Positions 50,101 through 58,247 of a DNA stretch of 64,000 nt are shown here, in pieces (the stretch's first letter is position 1; each line of letters begins with the position of its first letter). This stretch comes from Chromohalobacter sp. 11-W (GTDB lineage: Bacteria > Pseudomonadota > Gammaproteobacteria > Pseudomonadales > Halomonadaceae). The stretch lies in contig NZ_JARANZ010000002.1 in assembly GCF_029889905.1 (NCBI RefSeq), forward strand, positions 402,535-466,534, written 5' to 3'. The translations under genes and the position numbers were made by a program. The notes under the pieces are model-generated. The model did not search any database and had not been told where the DNA came from. It worked only from the letters and a program-made list of their open reading frames with translations.

Positions 50101-51166
50101 CCTGATCAGTGTTGCTCTGGATATCGAACTGCTCGAGGAAATCGCTGAGTACCCCGAATAGCTCGGCAAAGTAATCGGGAAAGCGCAGCAGTTCGCTGTC
50201 GGCATCGGCTCCCTCTTCCACCATGCGCGCGTCGACCCGCGCACGCAGCGTACTGACCAGCCCCGGGAAGCGCTGCTGGAATGCACTTGTCACTCCCTGG
50301 CGACGCACTTCATCGAGCGAGAACGTCAGTCCCCAAGGCGCCTGGCGCTCGGCGGCATCCAGCGCCTCGAAGGTGCGCGTGAAGCCGGGCAACAGGTCGG
50401 CCTTGCTGAAGAAAAGATAGACCGGCGGATTGATGCCCAGACAGCTGCGATACTCCGTCACCCTCGTCACCAGCTGCTCAGCCAGGGCGTGCGCTGCCTG
50501 GCGCGACTGTTCGAGCAACTCCGGCAAGCTGACCACCAGCACCAACCCGTTGATCGCGGGCTTGCGCCGCTGCTTGCGCAGGGTCTTGAGGAAGTCGGCA
50601 AACTCGCTCGCGGGGCGATCCTCGACCAGATAGCGACCGGCCGTGTCGATCATCACGGCTTCACGGCTGAAGTACCAGTCACAGTGCTGGGTGCCACTGA
50701 CGGCCGACAGGTTACCGCCACCGGCCATGGTCGCCGAAAGCGACGAGCGGGTCAGCAACGAGGTCTTGCCCGAGGCCGACATGCCCACGACCAAATACCA
50801 CGGTAGCTCGTAGAGAGAAGCCTTGCCGCCATCGACCGAGCGCGCTGCACGCTGCATCGCCATGGCATGCTTGAGCCGCTCACTGAGCACCTGATAATCG
50901 CCGGGTTCGTTCTCGGCGGCTTCACGATGCACCTCGAGTTCTACCAAGTTTTCGATGTTGCGCTCGGCGCGAATACGATGGTATTGGCGCAGCACGACCA
51001 CCAACAGCCATGCTGCCGTCACCAGCGACATGGCAATGAAGATCAGCTCGCGCTCGCTCGTCAGCAGCGGTAATAGCAATACGCAGAGTGCCAGCCCAGC
51101 CAACCAGAGAACGATGGAGAGCGGCCAGAAGCCCTTGAGCGAGCGCAAAAATCGTAGAAAACGCAT
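47162..51166 (-). CDS. tssM: T6SS membrane complex protein TssM (IcmF)
   Basis: A 1334-residue TssM. Two N-terminal transmembrane helices (~15-60), a cytoplasmic NTPase-like domain with Walker A GMSASGKT at residues 128-135, a third helix at ~440-460 and a long periplasmic region follow. The IcmF-related and VasK C-terminal domains are present, ending in the beta-rich tail with WGFLRMIESAHV. It is longer than usual TssM (~1130-1200) because of a low-complexity insert at ~residues 556-695. It spans the inner membrane and binds TssJ. It follows tssL by 15 bases. Confidence 0.95.
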   Translation of the reverse strand: MRFLRFLRSLKGFWPLSIVLWLAGLALCVLLLPLLTSERELIFIAMSLVTAAWLLVVVLRQYHRIRAERNIENLVELEVHREAAENEPGDYQVLSERLKHAMAMQRAARSVDGGKASLYELPWYLVVGMSASGKTSLLTRSSLSATMAGGGNLSAVSGTQHCDWYFSREAVMIDTAGRYLVEDRPASEFADFLKTLRKQRRKPAINGLVLVVSLPELLEQSRQAAHALAEQLVTRVTEYRSCLGINPPVYLFFSKADLLPGFTRTFEALDAAERQAPWGLTFSLDEVRRQGVTSAFQQRFPGLVSTLRARVDARMVEEGADADSELLRFPDYFAELFGVLSDFLEQFDIQSNTDQAPVLRGLYFTSALQSGPALPALLDEQTRDTFALAPSAEPDNTAHRGERSYFITDTFRNVIFPDRNLSLYYSRDGDRRSLPTFMIGTVGALGVAAIAAQGWSAYNNKQWLDHLQNEVSALTAGNSTGYLAPQERLELLDDLERQLAAIERHRETGVPLRLDLGLYQGDALRAPLKQAWSALFERDVLEPLSMRLASQLRSLRAFGNGDDELGTRGETDEAASASPTEPSATSTASAAVGEGGRQIGADAMDRMQERSTSRPTLGSVPTSASELGSRTRSELRSRTTDSARDAWYSARSSAETSLEEGLRDRTSALGTTVGNAEGEEASLTLSGEQGPSLSEEMLTKLTQRGIEQLIESYSSLKLYLILTDPTSHRDQGDFVASALPRLWADYVDRRDLATSRDSIMDNAALYVHYLQQGTAPALARDEALVADSRDRLNAFLIDSSLVDRAYLRYQLEVEKRFDPLTLSRMAPDMEGRLFYTSRAVPAFYTQRVWHEYLRPAIIETVSGDLRRESDWVLDDENVDDAVQSKARFVSQLMTRYKRDYAIAWERFLDDTHVADFDTLDQASVRLAQLSDLQGSPLRQVLEAVKANTGWDDPKASAEEGDAGGKAQDQSFWGRVMSVFDGSDGNGPAVDPTTLPRINDGALARHFRPVTRMLSVDEATGSDNSVLNQYLLDLRQLKARVDNVRSAQNVGRSSKSLIMATLGGQPTEINGLRNFVASRVDTSRAPLVQAMEPLFSEPVEDTWKALNEPARDQLNAAWDDKIVTPWDQMIAGRYPVSDSINEASVRDMEYFIDPDEGVMARFRQDEIGDLAGSGSGQRSSMVDPRMLSSIDDATALGRVIDSLSDLQNGFELQMNPTAGLTDIILTIDGQRLHYRNNTQSWERLIWPGNGESFGARMDIVSRDGQRHTVFDYPNRWGFLRMIESAHVTSIDNARQRFSWRTYMGTVSFGVRNFGGVKISDLKRIKTLRIPQVSGQ

Positions 51167-51181
51167 CTCGTCGCTCGCTTC

Positions 51182-51895
51182 TTAGTGGTGAGTGTTGAAA
51201 AGCTGCTGGATTTGCGCGATCAACGCATCGGTCTCGCTGCCGAGCCACCAGCTCAAGCTGCCATAGACGATCAGGCAGGCCATGGCGATGCCTAGCAGGT
51301 ATACCCAGAGTGGAATTTCATAACGCAGCAACTGACCGACCTGATCCGGCAATTTCCAGCTCTCGCGGCTGTCGGCCGCGCTCTTGCGGTAGCGTGCGAT
51401 GTCTCGGCCCAGCGTGCTGGCCAGGTACTTCAACTGGTCACGATTCTCCAGGCTGTACTTCCCTTCGAAACCCAGTGCCAGACAGAGGTGATAAACCTCG
51501 AGCACATCCAGATTGGCACGTACATCACCACGCAGACTTTCCAGGCGGTCGAAGAACCCTTCCCCCGCGAGGTGCATCCCAAAATAGCGGTACTGGAACG
51601 GATGCAGCTCGACATGTTCGCGAATATTACCCGCGCCGCCCTTGAGCACACTCTCATCGAGGAAGGCGCACAGCGCATACTGGGCATCCTGAACCGCATC
51701 AGCGCTATAGTTCTCGGCCCGTGCCTTCTCCTCGAACTCGCGCAACCACTGGTCCACACGCTCGAGAAAGCGCTCAACGCTATCGGCCTGCTGCCCCCGA
51801 CGCACCATCAACACCATGGAGATGAAATCGCGCGACAGCGTCTTGAGGGTGCGGGACTCGGCAATATCGGAAGAGTGAGCAAAGGCCTCGGTCAT
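51182..51895 (-). CDS. tssL: T6SS membrane complex protein TssL (DotU)
   Basis: A 237-residue TssL/DotU. The cytoplasmic domain has the family's ADAVQDAQYALCAFLDESVL and FFDRLESLRGD, and one C-terminal transmembrane helix lies at ~residues 198-220. It has no C-terminal OmpA domain, so cell-wall binding must come from another protein, plausibly the TssM-like/OmpA fusion. Its start overlaps the tssK stop by four bases. Confidence 0.95.
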   Translation of the reverse strand: MTEAFAHSSDIAESRTLKTLSRDFISMVLMVRRGQQADSVERFLERVDQWLREFEEKARAENYSADAVQDAQYALCAFLDESVLKGGAGNIREHVELHPFQYRYFGMHLAGEGFFDRLESLRGDVRANLDVLEVYHLCLALGFEGKYSLENRDQLKYLASTLGRDIARYRKSAADSRESWKLPDQVGQLLRYEIPLWVYLLGIAMACLIVYGSLSWWLGSETDALIAQIQQLFNTHH

Positions 51896-53238
51896 TTCAT
51901 CACCGCCATCAATTCAATGCTGAGATTCTTGAACCCACTGGGCACGTAAAAGGCAATCGCCTGCGCCTCCATCATTCGTTCATAGACGGCGCCGTGGGGC
52001 TCGAGCGCGAAATAGTGGTTGTCCAATCGTACCGGGATCGCGCTGGGCAGGCGCGAGGCATGGGTCAACGTGCCACCCGGCATGGCGGTATTGACCACCA
52101 CCTCGATATCTTCGGGTGAACCTACCTTGAATGCCCTGGGTACCAACTCGAGAATCCTCGCCCCGGGCATGTCGGCATGCACGCTGATATAGAAGTCGGC
52201 GTCCTTGAGACGCTCATCGTTGAGCCGCCCGATATAGTAGGAAGAACGCGTCTGCTCAAGCGGGATCGGGATATATTGATTGGGTACCACGACCTCGAGT
52301 AACTCGCGCAAGATGCTTTCCAGTCCGCGTAACGCCGGGGCCGGATCACGATGGTCATATTCCGGAATGTCCGCCAGCCGGTGAGACATCGAGAATGTCA
52401 TCAAACTGGCAGCCAGCTCCGCCAAGAAACGATAGAGCATCTCGGGGTGGAACCTAGGGTGTGACAACAGATGGGCCAGTTGTGGATACGCGCGATTAAT
52501 GGTCTGCAGCAGCCAGAAAAGTGTGACATCGCTGGAGCCGAATTCCGCCACCTGATCCGCACGTTCCCTGCGACGTCCCGAAAGCGCCTCACTACGCGCC
52601 TGGAGCATCCCAATCAACCGATTGGCGATGTCAAATGGCAGTGAAACCGCATCGATATGCAGCGCGGGGGGCATGAACTCGTCACCGTCGAGACTAAATC
52701 CACCTGCGGCATTGCGCTTGAGCAATGCTATCGGACAGTGAGTGAAGCCATCCAGGCTATCCCCCTCCATGAGCAGGGTCACGTTGAGCTCCAGTGTTCC
52801 CAGCTCGTTTTCGACCGCTCCTTCATTGAGATCGGGGCGCGTTTCGAAGCGCTGCACGAAGCGGCGCCCCCCATGGCGAGGCGCATCATTATAGAGATAG
52901 CTTGGTGACTGAGGCTCTAAAGCGCGCAATGCCGCATAAATCTTGACCTCACCATTGCGTGCCAGATCGTCCAGACTGCGCCCCGGCGGTAAGGGGTCGT
53001 GCTGTGGCGCATCGATCATGGAACCATCGGGAAACACCAGTTTGAGACGTGTCAGGCGCAGCGTACCTCGATCAAGCGCACCATCGTCGATGGCAAGCTC
53101 CTGCACCCCCCACTGAAAGGGATGCTGGGCATGGCGCAACTCGGTCAACTGCCGCTGGTGAAACTCATCTTGGTACTGAAAATGCTGCGGAAGGAGGAAC
53201 ATTCCCTCCGACCACATAATGCGATTGTATTTGCTCAC
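51892..53238 (-). CDS. tssK: T6SS baseplate protein TssK
   Basis: A 448-residue TssK. The family N-terminus IMWSEGMFLLPQHFQYQDEF is intact and the protein ends with the receptor-binding C-terminal domain. TssK trimers connect the baseplate with TssL and TssM. The GTG at 53238 is preferred because GGGGCAGG lies directly upstream; the open frame reaches 53274 but those residues are not family-like. It is in the tssJKLM order. Confidence 0.95.
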   Translation of the reverse strand: MSKYNRIMWSEGMFLLPQHFQYQDEFHQRQLTELRHAQHPFQWGVQELAIDDGALDRGTLRLTRLKLVFPDGSMIDAPQHDPLPPGRSLDDLARNGEVKIYAALRALEPQSPSYLYNDAPRHGGRRFVQRFETRPDLNEGAVENELGTLELNVTLLMEGDSLDGFTHCPIALLKRNAAGGFSLDGDEFMPPALHIDAVSLPFDIANRLIGMLQARSEALSGRRRERADQVAEFGSSDVTLFWLLQTINRAYPQLAHLLSHPRFHPEMLYRFLAELAASLMTFSMSHRLADIPEYDHRDPAPALRGLESILRELLEVVVPNQYIPIPLEQTRSSYYIGRLNDERLKDADFYISVHADMPGARILELVPRAFKVGSPEDIEVVVNTAMPGGTLTHASRLPSAIPVRLDNHYFALEPHGAVYERMMEAQAIAFYVPSGFKNLSIELMAVMK

Positions 53239-53317
53239 GTCCCTGCCCCGAATCTTTCGATGGTAATCCTGCAAGAGCCGACGACACGCGGCTCACTAGC
53301 TCTCAATACCCAACACG

Positions 53318-53863
53318 CTACTCATCAAGCAGGTTCTGGCCTCTTTCGATCTCGATACGGCTGTCGACCAAGTGAAGACGAATACCCTCGGAAGCGCTCA
53401 GCAAGCCATCGCTGCGGAGCTCGTCGGCGTCAAAAACGACATTCCATCTTCCATCAACGGTATTGCGATAAAACGCCGCCACACCGACGAACTGAGCTTT
53501 GGGATCCAGCACCGAGGTATCGACTTTCTTCTGGTTCGGCATGAGTGTGATCTCACGTTGAGACACCAGGCTGCTGCCGAGCACACTCTTGCCATCACTC
53601 CATAGCGCACGCGGCGAGGCCATAGCGAAGGCTCCCTGCTCGGACAGTTGATAAATTCGAACTACCACGGAAAGCGGATCGTGATCTACGTCCGGATTCA
53701 CCATCTCGTCGGCATCGACGGTGACGCGCACCCGCTCCTCATTGCCGAACAGGTCGCCTGCCCAGGTACCCGCGAAGCGATTACCAACCCGATCAGCCAC
53801 GCCACACCCTGCGATCGAGATCATTAGTAGTAGCATTCCCCAGTTGCGTATGGACGCTGTCAT
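53318..53863 (-). CDS. tssJ: T6SS outer-membrane lipoprotein TssJ
   Basis: A 181-residue lipoprotein. The lipobox SIAGC puts the lipidated cysteine at residue 20. The mature part fits the TssJ beta-sandwich: VNPDVDHDPLSVVVRIYQLSEQGAF and VGVAAFYRNTVDGRWNVVF are close to family patterns. TssJ sits in the outer membrane and binds TssM's C-terminus. The ATG at 53863 gives the signal peptide. First gene of the minus-strand T6SS block; the spacer to the divergent NlpE-like gene holds its promoter. Confidence 0.92.
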   Translation of the reverse strand: MTASIRNWGMLLLMISIAGCGVADRVGNRFAGTWAGDLFGNEERVRVTVDADEMVNPDVDHDPLSVVVRIYQLSEQGAFAMASPRALWSDGKSVLGSSLVSQREITLMPNQKKVDTSVLDPKAQFVGVAAFYRNTVDGRWNVVFDADELRSDGLLSASEGIRLHLVDSRIEIERGQNLLDE

Positions 53864-53986
53864 TGCCGTCTCATTCACTCTTTTGCTTAGCCAATGGAAG
53901 GGCTGTAGCGGCTGATGGCACGAGCCATTACAAGAAAAATATTCAAGCCAACCCCAATCGGGCGACACCTTAACAGGTTTAGACGT

Positions 53987-53992
53987 TATAAT
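53987..53992 (+). promoter_or_regulatory. -10 box of the NlpE-like gene
   Basis: A perfect TATAAT 60 bases before the lipoprotein start. A GACA-containing partial -35 lies about 19 bases upstream, so the match as a whole is moderate. Confidence 0.4.
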
Positions 53993-54004
53993 AAGTACCA
54001 AATT

Positions 54005-54035
54005 TAACATTTACTTATGTTGTAACATTTATTTA
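54005..54035. repeat. Direct repeats TAACATTTA(C/T)TTA in the tssJ spacer
   Basis: Two 13-base direct copies, 54005-54017 and 54023-54035, with one difference and 18 bases from start to start. They lie between the divergent tssJ and the NlpE-like gene and are strikingly AT-rich. They may be a regulator site. Confidence 0.5.
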
Positions 54036-54051
54036 CACAATGAGATACACG

Positions 54052-54528
54052 ATGACAACATCCATGCGCTGGCACCTGCCAATACTCATTTCTCTTACGC
54101 TTGCCGCGTGCGCTGGCACTCCTCAAACACAGGTAGACTATGTACCCTCTACCGAGAAGTTCGAAGGGACCTTGCCCTGCGATGATTGTAGTGGTATTGA
54201 CACGACACTCGTGTTAAAGCGTAACGCCATCACCGGAGAACCCCGCAGCTTCTACTTGCACGAAACTCGGATCGATGCACCTGGCGGCGAACGTGTCGAT
54301 ACGAGCTGGGGGAAATGGGCGAAAAGTCGGGATGTTAGTGATTTCGAACGCAAAATCTACGTATTGCACCCGGAAGTCGGCACAGCCCATGTCTACGTTC
54401 CCCAGAAAAACGGTGATTTACAGCCATTGGGCGCACGAGGCGCGCCACTTACCGACGACAACGATCAAGACATCATGCTTCAACGCATGACACCGAATCT
54501 GACGCTGTCAGCAAGTACCACAGAATAA
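54052..54528 (+). CDS. NlpE-like lipoprotein
   Basis: A 158-residue lipoprotein. The signal peptide ends in LAAC with the cysteine at residue 20. The mature part has the NlpE N-terminal-type motif FEGTLPCDDCSGIDTTLVL with its CxxC, then RSFYLHETR. NlpE in E. coli senses surface contact and lipoprotein trafficking faults through the Cpx pathway; this protein lacks NlpE's C-terminal OB domain. An alternative ATG at 54040 adds four residues. Sitting in the T6SS spacer, it may report or take part in envelope effects of the system; this is inference. Confidence 0.7.
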   Translation: MTTSMRWHLPILISLTLAACAGTPQTQVDYVPSTEKFEGTLPCDDCSGIDTTLVLKRNAITGEPRSFYLHETRIDAPGGERVDTSWGKWAKSRDVSDFERKIYVLHPEVGTAHVYVPQKNGDLQPLGARGAPLTDDNDQDIMLQRMTPNLTLSASTTE

Positions 54529-54803
54529 CTGTGTTTTGAAGACGGTAACGGATAAGCAACAACTTATGCTAGAGTAACGCACAAACCGATTCTGGCTTAT
54601 TTGTAAGAGATAACCTACATCGCTAATAGTGCATCACTGAAACGCCTGCAACACATCCAATGCAGTTGCGAACCAGGTCACCGTTTAACGGCATGCGGAT
54701 GTGTACAGCATGGCACCAAGCTTCAAAGCGGCAACCGAAAATGTGCCGTCAACGTTTTTATCGGATAGGGCTCTAGCTAACGCGCTCGCCTCAGGAATCG
54801 ATC

Positions 54804-55559
54804 ATGACGCAGTCTTTCGATATAGATAGCTTCATACGCTCCCGTAAGCAGACCCGGGCCGTATCCGACTTGCTCAAGGCACAGGCGGCCGACTACCTGA
54901 CCACACTGGCGTCACTCGTGCGGCCGCAACCGCTGTTTGGCGAATATCTGCAAGGTGCACCAAAGGGGAGTGGCCGAGAAACTCAGCACCATTTCAAGGA
55001 ATTCCGCACGCTATTCGATGAACATGCGGCACAGCGCCCTTTCAATTTGATCAACGAGCTCGAGGTACCGCTCAACATCATCAACTCGACGCCCGAGCTG
55101 TTCCCCCTGGAATACGATCACGCCCTGCCTGATGGCAGCAAAGTACGCGTCACCAGCCCAGTTCGCTGGGTGGTGGGATATGCCTCTTTCGACCTCACTC
55201 GATTTCGCCAGGTGATACACGACCCCAATCGCAGCGGCTCGGAGCTGCATCGCTTCGTGGTGCACTACTTGATGCTTTTCCACTGTTTCAGCCGTGCCCC
55301 TGGGTTAGGCCGCCTATTCAAGGGGTTACGTTTTCCTGTGGGTTTCCAGCAACTAGACGATTTCGGCAACCTGCCGTTTTGCGTTATCGGCTCACCGGTC
55401 ACCTCTGCCCTCCCGGCGGACGAGATCATTCGGCACAGCACCGAAATCGCCGGCAACGACAGCTTTGAAGAGCTTATCGCCGAGGACGCCATCGACGCGA
55501 TGCAAGATGACCTTCGTGAACAATTGATTCGGGTACTCAGCGAAGCATCGTCTCGCTAG
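54804..55559 (+). CDS. Unrecognised 251-residue T6SS-linked protein
   Basis: I do not recognise this gene. The protein has no signal peptide or transmembrane helix and looks cytoplasmic. The middle (~residues 85-165) has alternating beta patterns with PVRWVVGYASFDLTRFRQVI, followed by a helical stretch rich in aromatic residues (HRFVVHYLMLFHCFSRAPGL) and an acidic tail. It lies immediately upstream of tssB with a 59-base gap and in the same orientation, so it is probably cotranscribed. A chaperone, sheath or baseplate-associated role is possible but only from position. Confidence 0.75.
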   Translation: MTQSFDIDSFIRSRKQTRAVSDLLKAQAADYLTTLASLVRPQPLFGEYLQGAPKGSGRETQHHFKEFRTLFDEHAAQRPFNLINELEVPLNIINSTPELFPLEYDHALPDGSKVRVTSPVRWVVGYASFDLTRFRQVIHDPNRSGSELHRFVVHYLMLFHCFSRAPGLGRLFKGLRFPVGFQQLDDFGNLPFCVIGSPVTSALPADEIIRHSTEIAGNDSFEELIAEDAIDAMQDDLREQLIRVLSEASSR

Positions 55560-55618
55560 CCGGGTGACAGGCACCCAACCACCACAACGCTATCGCCATA
55601 TCGAAAGAGGATCTTTGC

Positions 55619-56152
55619 ATGGCCAAGAACGAAAGCACTCAGCACAAGCTCTCCCGCGTAAGGGCACCTCGCGTGCACCTCACCTATGACGTTGAAATCG
55701 GCGACAGCATCGAGAAAAAGGAACTGCCGTTCGTGGTCGGCGTCATGGGCGACTATTCAGGCAACCCGCTCGAGCCCTTGCCACGCCTGAAGGACCGCAA
55801 GTTCGTCAACATCGACCGTGACAACTTCGATAGCGTCATGAAAGGCATCAAGCCGCGGCTGAGCTACCGCGTCGACAACACATTGGCCAACGACGGCTCG
55901 CAGCTTCCGGTGGAGCTCAACTTCAAACGCATGGAAGATTTCGAGCCCCAGGAGGTCGTGCGCCAGGTCGAGCCGTTGCGCAAGCTGCTCGAGGTTCGCA
56001 ACAAGCTGGCAGACCTGCGCAACAAGATGGGCGGCAACGACAAGCTCGAAGAACTGTTGATGGACGTTCTTCAGAACACGGACAAGCTCCAGACCCTGGG
56101 CGAAGAGCTGGGTCGAGAAGCTGCTGCGAAGCCGCAGAACGAAAAGGAATAA
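55619..56152 (+). CDS. tssB: T6SS sheath small subunit TssB (VipA)
   Basis: A 177-residue TssB. It has the family block RAPRVHLTYDVEIGD and ELPFVVGVMGDYSGNP near residues 15-50, and the long C-terminal helix (EPLRKLLEVRNKLADLRNKMGG) that pairs with TssC. TssB/TssC form the contractile sheath. GAGGATC lies a few bases before the ATG. It is 11 bases ahead of tssC. Confidence 0.96.
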   Translation: MAKNESTQHKLSRVRAPRVHLTYDVEIGDSIEKKELPFVVGVMGDYSGNPLEPLPRLKDRKFVNIDRDNFDSVMKGIKPRLSYRVDNTLANDGSQLPVELNFKRMEDFEPQEVVRQVEPLRKLLEVRNKLADLRNKMGGNDKLEELLMDVLQNTDKLQTLGEELGREAAAKPQNEKE

Positions 56153-56163
56153 CGGGGGTTCTC

Positions 56164-57663
56164 ATGGCCGACAATCAAACCGACAAGACATCGCAGACCG
56201 ATACCCAGGAAGTCTTCGCGCCGGAGACGTCATTGCTGGACAGCATCATTTCGGAAAGCCGCGTAGCACGTTCGGAAACCGAGCGCACTCGCACTCGTGA
56301 CCTGATCGACGAACTGGTCAATCAAGTGCTGGAGGGAGAAGTCACCCCGAGCAAGGACCTGATCGCCGTCCTCGACTCGCGTATCGCCGAAATCGATTCA
56401 CTGCTGTCGGACCAGCTCAATGAAGTGATGCATGCCAGCGAATTCCAGCAGCTCGAATCGTCCTGGCGCGGCCTCAAGTATCTGACCGATCAGTCCGAGA
56501 CCAGCACCAACATGAAAATCCACATGTTGAATGCGTCCAAGAAAGACCTGGTCAAGGACCTCAAGTCAGCGTCCGAGTTCGACCAGAGCGCGTTATTCAA
56601 GAAGGTCTACGAAGAAGAGTACGGCACCTTCGGTGGCGCACCCTACGGCATGATGATCGGCGACTACGAATTCGGCCGCCACCCGCAGGACATGTATCTT
56701 CTGGAACAGGTTTCCCATGTCGCGGCCGCCGCGCACGCGCCGTTCATCTCCTCGGCTTCGCCGGAACTGTTCGGCTGGGACTCGTTCACCGACATGACCG
56801 GCCCGCGGGATCTGGCCAAAATCTTCGATACGGTCGAATATGCCAAGTGGAAGTCCTTCCGCAATTCCGAGGATGCCCGCTACGTCGGTTTGACACTACC
56901 GCACGTTCTGGGTCGCCTGCCCTATGGTGAGGACACCACCCCGGTAGAAGAATTCAACTTCACCGAGAACGTCGACGGACGCGATCACCACAAATACCTA
57001 TGGATGAACGCCGCCTACACCATGGGCGCCCGCGTTACCGATGCGTTTTCCAAATACGGCTGGTGCGTCGCGATTCGCGGTGTCGAAGGCGGCGGCCTGG
57101 TCGAGGACCTGCCGACCCATACCTTCCAGACCGACGACGGCGAAGTGGCCCTCAAGTGCCCCACCGAGATCTCGATCACAGACCGTCGCGAGAAAGAGCT
57201 GTCCGACCTGGGCTTCATTCCACTGGTGCACTGCAAGGGTACCGACTACGCCGCTTTCTTCGGCACCCAGTCGGCCCAGTTGCCGAAGCAGTACAACACC
57301 GATGTGGCCAATGCCAATGCGCGCCTTTCCTCGCAGTTGCAGTACATCTTCGCCACCTCGCGCATCGCTCACTTCATGAAGGCCATCATGCGCGACAAGG
57401 TCGGCAGTTTCGCCTCTCGCCAGAACGTCGAGGACTACCTCAACGAATGGCTGTCGCAATACGTACTGTTGGACGACAACGCCGGCCAGGAAGCCAAGGC
57501 CCAATACCCGTTGCGCGAAGCCCGTGTGGAAGTCGCCGAGGTGCCCGGCAAGCCTGGTTCATACAAGGCGGTCACCTTCCTGCGTCCGCACTATCAGCTA
57601 GACGAGCTGACCGCGTCACTGCGCTTGGTGTCCGAATTGCCGCAGTCGACTCGCGGCTCCTGA
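56164..57663 (+). CDS. tssC: T6SS sheath large subunit TssC (VipB)
   Basis: A 499-residue TssC. Typical blocks: FQQLESSWRGLKYLTDQSETSTNMKIHML, GAPYGMMIGDYEFGRHPQDMYLL and GWCVAIRGVEGGGLVEDLPTH. It forms the outer sheath with TssB; contraction drives the Hcp tube. The N-terminal helix and the C-terminal HYQLDELTASLRLVSELP are intact. Confidence 0.97.
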   Translation: MADNQTDKTSQTDTQEVFAPETSLLDSIISESRVARSETERTRTRDLIDELVNQVLEGEVTPSKDLIAVLDSRIAEIDSLLSDQLNEVMHASEFQQLESSWRGLKYLTDQSETSTNMKIHMLNASKKDLVKDLKSASEFDQSALFKKVYEEEYGTFGGAPYGMMIGDYEFGRHPQDMYLLEQVSHVAAAAHAPFISSASPELFGWDSFTDMTGPRDLAKIFDTVEYAKWKSFRNSEDARYVGLTLPHVLGRLPYGEDTTPVEEFNFTENVDGRDHHKYLWMNAAYTMGARVTDAFSKYGWCVAIRGVEGGGLVEDLPTHTFQTDDGEVALKCPTEISITDRREKELSDLGFIPLVHCKGTDYAAFFGTQSAQLPKQYNTDVANANARLSSQLQYIFATSRIAHFMKAIMRDKVGSFASRQNVEDYLNEWLSQYVLLDDNAGQEAKAQYPLREARVEVAEVPGKPGSYKAVTFLRPHYQLDELTASLRLVSELPQSTRGS

Positions 57664-57764
57664 AGCTCGCGTCAGCATCGCAGGCACCAGGGTCCGACTC
57701 TCCCGGTGCCTGCTTGCCAGCCCGCTAGACGTCAATGACGCCGCCGATATGCCAAGGAGTGGTC

Positions 57765-58247
57765 ATGAGCGAACCGTTGCAGATGATACCCACCCTGCTC
57801 GACCGCCTGCTCGATGATGAGCCACAGCACTCGAGCGAAGTGCAGCCCGGCCATCGCTGTTCCTTGGGGGATTACAAGCAATCGGTGGTGCGCGATCTAG
57901 AACTGCTGGTCAACACGAGACGTGAACTGGTAGCTGAGGAACTGGATGGATGGCCAACGCTGCAGGGCACACTACTCGACTACGGACTACCGGACTTCAT
58001 CAGCCGCGGCGTTCGCAGTACCGAGGACCGTCGGCTGATCCAACGTCAGTTGGAGCGCACCATCGAGCAAGGTGATAAACGCTTCAATAGCGTGCACGTC
58101 CAGTTGCTCAATCAGGACAGTCACGATCGTATCCTGCAGTTTCGTATCGAAGCGGTGCTCTCTCTGAGCGAGGCGAGCCAGCGCGTCGCCTTCGATGCCG
58201 TACTGCAAGTCAACACCCGTCAATACAAGGTGCAGAACCTGATCTGA
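57765..58247 (+). CDS. tssE: T6SS baseplate protein TssE (gp25-like)
   Basis: A 160-residue TssE, similar to phage T4 gp25. The family block LVNTRRELVAEELDGWPTLQGTLLDYGLPDF contains the EPR-related helix, and the C-terminus VLQVNTRQYKVQNL is typical. It joins sheath and baseplate. The ATG at 57765 follows AAGGAGTG closely; a frame extension to 57735 has no support. The stop overlaps the tssF start by one base. Confidence 0.9.
   Translation: MSEPLQMIPTLLDRLLDDEPQHSSEVQPGHRCSLGDYKQSVVRDLELLVNTRRELVAEELDGWPTLQGTLLDYGLPDFISRGVRSTEDRRLIQRQLERTIEQGDKRFNSVHVQLLNQDSHDRILQFRIEAVLSLSEASQRVAFDAVLQVNTRQYKVQNLI

Noticed and set aside
48617..50161. Plus-strand 514-codon open frame opposite tssM
   Set aside because: Antisense shadow of a GC-rich coding region; arginine-rich with no recognisable domain.
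53916..53930. TGGCACG motif resembling a sigma-54 -24 element in the tssJ spacer
   Set aside because: The -12 position reads ATTA instead of TTGC, so the second half is missing.
54711..54726. TGGCACC upstream of the 251-residue gene as a sigma-54 promoter
   Set aside because: No GC doublet at the required ten-base distance.
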